This document shows, in pieces, positions 8,226 to 17,200 of a stretch of 20,174 nucleotides of DNA. The notes beneath the pieces were generated by a model. That model searched no databases. It was not told the origin of the DNA and worked only from the letters and a program-made list of their open reading frames with translations. A program made the position numbers and the translations under genes. The number at the start of each line of letters is the position of its first letter. Position 1 is the first letter of the stretch. This stretch comes from Reticulomyxa filosa (Eukaryota; Foraminifera; Reticulomyxidae), in assembly GCA_000512085.1 (NCBI GenBank), contig ASPP01020293.1, positions 1 through 20,174 on the forward strand. The letters are read 5' to 3'.

Positions 8226-11200
8226 TTAATTTTTTGATCGGCTTTCCTCGCTTTCATCTATTAATTCGTCAATTATTTCGCCCACAACATCGTCCATGTT
8301 GCTTCTCATGGTTTGCGTTACGACTTCGTTACTTATTAAGGTCTTCTTTTCGTCTTGGTCGTTCTTTAAGATTTGATTTTCACCTTTTCCTTCATCTTCA
8401 TCTTCATCATTCATGAGTTCATCCACTAAATCTTCTAGGTTATTACTTCGCACGGTTAGGTTTTCATTGTTTTCATCTTTGTCGGCTCCCAATAGCATCT
8501 CATCCACTAAATCCTCAATATTGCCCCGGAAGGTTACATTGTCGTTTGGATTACTTACATTACTTGGATTGTTTATTAAATTGTTGCCGGTTGTATTTTC
8601 CTTCTGGTCACTGGATATAACCTCTTGGGCTAAATCTTCAAGGTTCGTGTCAGACGCCACTTTGTCAAATGCCTTTTGATTACCAGTCTGGTCTGTCCCC
8701 TGCGCAAATGCTTGATCATCGGACAATAACTCGCTCATCAAACGATCATCTTCGGCAGGAGCAGCACCATTTCCAATGAGTTCTCCGTCTATCTTTCTCT
8801 CTGTTGTGTCATTTGACATAATCGGCATTTTTCCAATATCGCCTGAGTCCTGTTTTGAACGCTTTCTTTGTTGCTTGTTGCTCTCATTGCTTTGTAATCT
8901 CCTAATCATTGCATGTTTCTTTAAGAAGTCATCTCGTACCGTTTCGGCCATTTTCACGGTATCAGTGAAAACACCTCCTGGTGGTAGTGCTCCTTCCGGT
9001 GGAGGAGCTTTTTTCAATAATGTCAACTGCACATTGATCAATGGTATTGTAACTTTCTTACTTCCATCATTGTCAATCATTAAGCCAGTCTTTGTATGTT
9101 TACGTACGATTCGTTTATGAGGAATAGTGCTTTCCGATTGCAACGTTTCCTTAGGCGATTTGGTACCCTTTGGTGATTTATTTGATTCCCTTGGTGTGCC
9201 AATATCCTCGCTCAAAGTATTATCTTCATCGATAAGATCAGTTGACGTCTGACCTTCGAGAGTTGGAATATATGGCAATTTATCCAAAAGTAAAAGATAT
9301 ATGAAATAGGGTGTCAAAAAGAATGGTCCCAATGCTAATATAGCTTCAATAAGGTGAAAAGCAGAAGGGGCTTCCAGTTTGATATTGAAGAGAGTAATAG
9401 CCAATGCGATAAACCAAACATAAGCTTCGCCAATATTTGTGGAGTGATGTGCCATTGGATTAACAAACAATTGAATCGCCACAATTAAGCCTACAATTAT
9501 TGCAAGCACTGTAGATGTAACTTCAGTGCTGCTAAAAGGTAAACTGGAGACAAAGACAATAGCAAACCTTCGTAATAATCCATACGAAACATGCCACCAT
9601 GTATTTTTGCGGAACATCAATACCAAAGAAGGATAACGAATTTTCAAGTATAAATGCCCTCCAACGCGATACTCTCGCAACATGACAAAGTATAAAAATA
9701 TTGGTACAGTTACTATGACAAACAACGCCGCGTAAGCAATGAAATGCCATTTGTCATAGCATTCCACATGACCAACATAATACATGCGTACACCATAGCC
9801 AGATACGGGCCTACAATTGGTCAATTTAATCAATGCACTTGCAATTTGTGCGTACAACGTTATAAACACGTTCCAAATAGCGCTGTTGAATCCATTCTCC
9901 CAACGGACAGGCAAGGGACGCCCGTTCAATTTGATGTATTTGTACGACATCATACCAACGTATACAATCAGTAATTCAACGAACAATACCAGTGAGGGCA
10001 ATAAATCCAATGACAATTTTTGTCGTCCTGACATATTCTTCAACACGCACTCACCTGAACTGCTGGAAGAGAAAAAGTCCATGCGAAAGTTGGCCGCTCT
10101 CGCCAAAGGCTCAATAATTTTTGATGTTTGCTGGAAGGTTAAAAATGGAATCAATTGGAAGACAAAGAGTGCTGACTTTGTCAAATAGGTTTCAATTGGC
10201 ATTGGTGCTTTTTGTGCTTCACGCCATCCAGATCGGAAAAACAGTCCAATCATTGCTATTCCCAAAAACACTGCCAATAAGATTTGCTTTGTTAAACCAG
10301 AGTTATCTGTGCATATAGCGCAATCGCCAGAGGGAGAAGTTGTTTCCGACAACCCTTCCGTGCATCTACCACAGAGTGGTACGGAGGAATTTCTTCCGGT
10401 CGCGCACAAATAACTCGTGTTTAAAAAGTTGCAGCCATTGGTGTTGTTGCAGCAATATCCAGCAGGACAAATTTGAGTGGCCAAGTAACCGTTGTCATTT
10501 GCAATGGCATACCAATTCAATTTCACTGTGACAAAGTTATAACCTTCACACTTGCATCCCAATGGACATTCCTTACAAGGATTAGTTTTGAGGGTGTATT
10601 CTCCCAAACCGCAGGCCTGGCATGTGAAGATCCCTTCTCCCAAATTTTGTTGAATTTTTTGATAATAACCCGGAAAACAATTGATCACTGTCACTTTCAC
10701 TATTTGCGTTATCGCCACTCCGTTTGGATCCACCACAGAGGCATTACCAGTTTTTCCAACACTTCCTGCATCGACAAGCATGGGGAAGACCCATGACAAG
10801 TTCTCTCGTCCTGGAGCAGTGGTTGTCACTGTCACTGGTGGTACTCGTTCCAGTTTAACAGTATACTTGACAGATTTCAAAGGATTGCCAAAAGCATCCC
10901 ATCCAAACACTTGCATGAGCTTGTACGATCCTGGCGTCATATTGAAATAGAGGATAGGTTTATACAACTTACTCTTGTCAATCGAGGTATTGAGCGAAGC
11001 TTTTTCACATGGTCCACTAAAATCGACTGTTGTGGTTTGAACACACAAATACTTGACACTAGAACTAAAAGTTGCACAACTGCTGCTCGATTTGCAAAAT
11101 CCAGATAATAATGAATTAGGATCAGTGATTGGATTATCTCCCTGGACAATTTCAAAAAATCCATCAGGAGCCGCCACCGAAGCATTATTGTCATGATTAG

Positions 11201-14200
11201 AAGCGTTTAGGAACAGAGTACAATCGGCTTCATGATCAGAAGTCTTGCCATAGAGTTTCCAATAGAAAGCTCCTCCACGACTGGCAATATTTTTTGTCAA
11301 ATTGGTGTAATAGAAACCCATACACATTTGATAAGGTGCGACTTGGGACAATTCTCGATAATGTCCCCCTCCGTAACTACCGGCAACATTTCCTTGAAAT
11401 AGAACCTGAGATGATGAAAACACAGCATTCTGCATCCAAACACCTCCACCGTCTTGTTCTGCGATATTTTTGGAAAGTACGGTTCTGACCAATTGCAAAT
11501 TGCCCCAGTTTACATATGCTCCTCCTCCGTGGATAGATGCATTATTACCATATAACAGACTGTCTGTGAATCGAATGACTGATTTGAACGTGGTTTGGAC
11601 TTGACTGTTAAGTGCCATTGATACGCCTGCACCGTATTTTGCGCTGTTGTTCGTCATCGTTACTTTGTTGAAATCCACAGCGCCAATAAATGGCAAATCT
11701 GATAGACTGCTGGACACTCCAAAGTATCCACCAAATGCCCCTCCGTATTCACCTCCACTGTTATAGTCGAACGAGGTATTAAACACGCCCACACTCAAAT
11801 AGTTTTCCATATTCCATTTTCCTTGAATATTCATTGCTCCACCGTTCTTACCTGCCTTGTTTTCTTGGAACACACAGTTATCAATTTGGACATTGGGCGC
11901 AATCCAATTGTACAAACGTTTTATAAGCACTTTATAAGGCTTTGTCGAGGTTTTCCTTTGCACGGCCAAGCAATAGCTTCCTTTGGTCAAATTTTGAATA
12001 GTAAGTGAGACTGCTTTACTGCATTTTGTGCTGGAAGAAGGGGCAAATGAAATCCAATGTTCTTGATTTGTAGATGTAACAGAGATATTTGTTTGATTGA
12101 GAGGTATCAAAATGTAATCTTCATAAAACAAGCAAAAGGAGTTAAGTGTTTCAAATACTGTATCCATTCCTAAGTGCAAGTTTGCGCTTCTTGGGCTGTA
12201 CTGTGTGATATTGCACAAGTTCCAAAATCGCTGAATCGTGTCTTGCTGTGAAGAATTCACATGATTTAAGCCAAACAATTTGAAAGGTTGATCAAATTCG
12301 CTTCGATACAGTTGGAAACCAACTTCCTTTTTTTTGGAGGTCGGATTGGTGTTGGATGCGGTTGGAGCTGCAACAGTAGGTACTGTTGTTGGCAATGGGG
12401 TCGTTGGTTGTTTGTCTTTAACCATGTCAATGGTATAATTGGCTCCTGTCTTAATCACAAAATTATGAGGAATCTTGGTTGCTACTCGGATTGGGATATT
12501 AACATGTACTACAGCAGGTGTTGGTTGCTGCGTTGGGCTAATGGTTGGTGCTTGTGTTGGGATTTGTGTGTAATGTACTAATGAATTAAACGTCATCGAA
12601 TATGATCCTTCAGAGCTTGATTGCAATTGATACAAAACAGCATTCGACAACATGGTTGTAAAGACACTTTGTTCAAGATTTTCATATGGAGTTTTCGTGT
12701 CATTCACTTCGACTGTTGTAATAAAGGTAATGGTCTTGTTGGAAACAATTCGATAAACAAAACGCTGTGTTTTGCCTGATAACAGTTCATTCAATGAGCT
12801 AGAAATCTTTGATTCGAGTGAAGCAAAGGCTGACTGATTGATATTGTTCATCGTTGCATTGATGTCGATTCGTTGGACAGAAGACGAGGATTTGGTTGTG
12901 TTGTGCACGTCCGAATTACTAAACACAATTGCACGCGCTCCGAAATGATAAAAAGATTCGACTAATTTCACCCAATTACAAGTAGATGGAAGACGAAGGA
13001 AAGTTACAACTTTGGTCAAATCCGAATCAGTGTTTGTGTAGTTGCATCCTTGATCCAATATCAATATCTTCATTGGGACTTTATGAAAAGCGTAATACTT
13101 TGTTCCCAATTCAAAAGGTTCAGAAGGGATGAGTTCAGCACTGGTGACATTATAAAATTTGAGTTTGATATAGCTTTCATCGTATCCCCAATCTTGACAA
13201 ATACTCGATTGACAGATAACAGGAGCATATGTTCCATCGAATGCTTTACAAACAAAAGGTACCAATTCGGATTGATGGAGTATATTGCAATAGGAAGAAT
13301 TACTATTCCAATTAGTAAATTCATCATTTACATCTGCAACGTGGTAAGCTTGGTTACTTGCAACAACTAATGGCAATGATTGGCCCTCAAAGACTTTGTT
13401 GAAACTCAAGGATACATTCAAAGCGTCGATCGTCGAATTGGAATTCAAATTTCCCTGCACCAACGGACAGCGGGAAATGATATCCAAAGCATTATTTAAA
13501 ATGGTGGTATCGTTAGTGTCATTCCAAAAATATTGCCAATTCAATGTACTTGACAGCGAAGGATCAGCCCATAGGCACAACACAGCAAGCATATGTTTCA
13601 ATATATCACTGCCACCCAATCGCTCTGGATAACAATAGCGACCGCTGCGGATACATTCAGTGTTGTTTGTTTTTGGATACATCGAAAACACATTAGAGAA
13701 AGTAATATCTACAACCAATCGATTATCCATTAATTTAAATAGTTGATTTTTCATGTCCAATAAAAGATTTGATCCACTGCTGTCGTGGATTGTGGCTCCC
13801 ATAGTAATACTTTTGTAAACATTTTTCCAAGATTTTGGATTGCAAATTTCAATTGTTTCAGAAGGTCCATAGTCTCCGTGTGAAGGCGAAATAAATGTGT
13901 GATTATTCCATACTATCGACCATGTTCCATCTCCATAGCCTAAACCATCCCCAAACGAATCTTTAATTGTAAACTGTAAACAGGTTTCATTTGTTGAAAT
14001 GCAAGTTGAGTTTGCATAGTTTCCTGTGTGGCTAGTGCCATTGTTTCCTGTCAATTTCCATGAAATATCCCCCGTGTGAAAAGTGTCTCCCGTGATCAAC
14101 AATTGAATGTTGCACGGCTCTCCGTCAATAGTTTCTACTAGTCGCCTTGATGAGATAGATGGCGGAGATGTCGGGCTAAATGTTGGAGGAGATGTTGGAG

Positions 14201-17200
14201 GAGATGTCGGGCTAAATGTTGGAGAAAATGTCTGTTTGGTAAATGCGCTTGTGTCCGTCACGTTCACATCAATTGTATCAAAGTCAGTACTAATATATAA
14301 ACATCCACCACCAAGTCCGCATTGATTGTTGATGAATTTACTATTTTGTAAATGCAAAACGTCATCGCTGCTTATATTGCCATTTTTTTCAAATATCATA
14401 TCGGCCACCCGTGTAATGTACATACATCCTCCATTTCCATTTACGGCTTTGTTATTGAGGAACGTGCAATTATCCATTGCCACAGTCGAGTGTTCTGCCC
14501 ACATATTACCACTTAATTGTGTCACACTGTTGGATACAATGACATTTGTCATTTTCAAGCTCGAATATTGGAAATGTCCATTACCAGCGTATCCTTGGCA
14601 CTTATTTCCATCCAAACTATTTTGTTTTTTTGTGATCCCATTTTTTTTATTGATTTTTACCTATTTTTTTTTACAAGAGATAATTCAAAACTGGACATTT
14701 TCTATCTCTAGTTGAGTGCATTTTGAAGACATAGCTGCAATTGCCACAATTGCGCTATTGTTTCCGATGAATGTATTTTGAATTCGAACGAATGCCTTGG
14801 GCTTCATGTCTGCACTGCAACTCCAAAAAGCACCTACACTGGAAGCAGCTCCATCATTGCTTGAAAATTTGCTTTTGTCGATAAACAGGTTAGTATTACC
14901 AAAATTGTTATCCATGAAAAATCCACCCATGCCAAGGGCCAAATTGTTAACCGCTGCACAATTAGCAAATTTTATTAATGTTGTTGTCTGATCAATGCTA
15001 GTTGAACCAGGTACAACTCCAATTAAATCGAATGATACATTCAATTTTTGACTTTTACCCATGTTCATGTAAGCAATCAATTCAGTTGCATTTAACACTA
15101 ATTGCAATGCAGTTTCACTCGCAAGAGCGCCTTGTTTAATATCAAACACTACGATATGCGGATATCCAAGTCCATATTGAGAAATATTTGCAATTTTTTG
15201 ATTATTAGAACTGATCAGCTGCAAGTGACTATCGTCCCAAGAATAGATTTTGTTAAATAACAAGTCGGTATCACTTGACAAGATCAAATACAGCCTTTGG
15301 ATATTTCCACCATAATAGCTGTCAACATTTATATCGAAAGGATATGTCAGTGCTGTCTTGTTAACTGACAACGGTAAACTAGGAGATGAATACAACAAGT
15401 CCACATATTGATGAGTGTTGATATAGGATATCGATCCAAACACAGCTTGATTGCTATCAAAACGATTATTGGTGAAATGAACTTGTTGTTTGTTAGGATC
15501 AGATGTAACTCCCAATCCAAAAGCTCCACCACCGACAACACCTTTATTAGAAAGCCATTTAACACGATCTATGTCCAGTGTACTTGCATGTTCTGCGTAC
15601 ATACCACCTCCAATTTTTCCCTTGTTTTTGGAGAATGTTGACTGTTTTATGCGAATATCTTCGACGCAACCAACATACATAGCACCTCCATATTCAGTTG
15701 CATAATTATTTTCACTAGTAGCCTCATATATTTCATGTGCACTTCGCAAGGCCATGGCACCACCAAAAGTACTATTGTGCACAGAAAAGTTGGTCTTCAT
15801 AATTTGGATTAATCCTGTTGCCGTTGATATACCACCACCTAATTGGGCTTGGTTACCGAAGATGTTACTTTGAACTACTCGTGTGGTCATGTTTGAACTG
15901 TAGTCCTTGCATGTACAAGCGCCCAAAGTGTAAGGTAAATCAGATCCTTGACACTCAAATGAAGTGATAAATATGGCACCTCCTTGGGATCCTCCATCAT
16001 TTGTTTTGAATTCGGAGTTCATAAGATTTAGTTGTCCCTATGTGTAAACATAAACAATTGTACAACGTAGATAATGAAGAAAGCAAATATAACAATAACA
16101 AAAAATTTTTAGCATTATATTCACTTAACTTTTGAAAGACTTTCAGTTAGCCACGCAATAGCACCACCTCCATGAGTTTCATCAAAGGATGTCTCACGTA
16201 TACTATTACTTGTAAACAGTGTTTTTTCCACTAGCATACTTATCGTACTTGATTCATTCAAGACGATTTCATTGCCGCTGTCGTATTCCAACCAATGTCT
16301 CGAAACCGCCAGTGCACCTCCATATTTGCTTGCCTTGTTGTGAAGAAATTGAATACTCTCAAAATCTATCATTCGAGCTGCTTCTGGATGCACTGTGTTC
16401 ACTAAGTGACATATTTTTGTTGATGTATTATAATGTCCTAGGTCCTTTCTAACTCCTCTTGCATGTTTTTTATTGTAGACGAAATAGTAACAAAGTACAA
16501 ACATAGCATATACCTTGGAATTGTAAAAATTCATATTTGGTTGCCTCGACATTTATAAGCAAATTTAGAATATGAATAGCTCCACCACCATAAATGGCAG
16601 TGTTAGAATCAAACAATGTACTATTGTTTATAAATGTGTTACAGTCTGTTTGACTTCTCAATTCGGAAATTGCAATAGCACCACCAAAATCAGCACTATT
16701 ACTTTGTATATTTAATCGTTGCATCTGTAAACAAGTGCTGTGAGCAACAATTCCACCACCACGATATTGAGCAGTGTTATTGGAAACACTGCCATTAACC
16801 ATTTTCAACACATAACAGTTGGACACAATTCCTCCTCCCAAACCAAATGGTGCGCTATTCAAATTGAAATTGCTATTTTCTATGTAAAATACTGGATTCA
16901 TTTTTGTTGAAGTGTTGGAACATTGATCCGGATTATGAACAAGAGCTCCACCACCAGCTACCGAAGCATTGTTTCCGCTAAATACTGACTGTTTGGAGTC
17001 AATTGATATTCCTTGTAAAAACATGCCACCTCCATAAGGAGCAATATTCCACTGGAAATGGCTAATTTGGACCGTAACTTTTCCAGATATGCTTTGATTC
17101 TCTCCCACATGTTCATTTACTCCAGGCACAATTTTTACAAAAGCTCCTCCTCCATACCCACTGGCAGTGTTTCGAAGGAAAGAGGAGTTTACAATGCTGA

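Noticed and set aside
9744-11108. Plus-strand ORFs opposite the membrane and Cys-rich part of the giant gene
   Set aside because: Shadows of a 6.4-kb open exon whose minus-strand translation has clear domains and membrane segments.
14617-14691. Apparent frame break between the two large minus-strand ORFs (TGA after VQF)
   Set aside because: Not a frameshift or pseudogene: a GT-AG intron with donor GTTTTG and acceptor ATAG, phase 2, restores the frame within a repeat rung.
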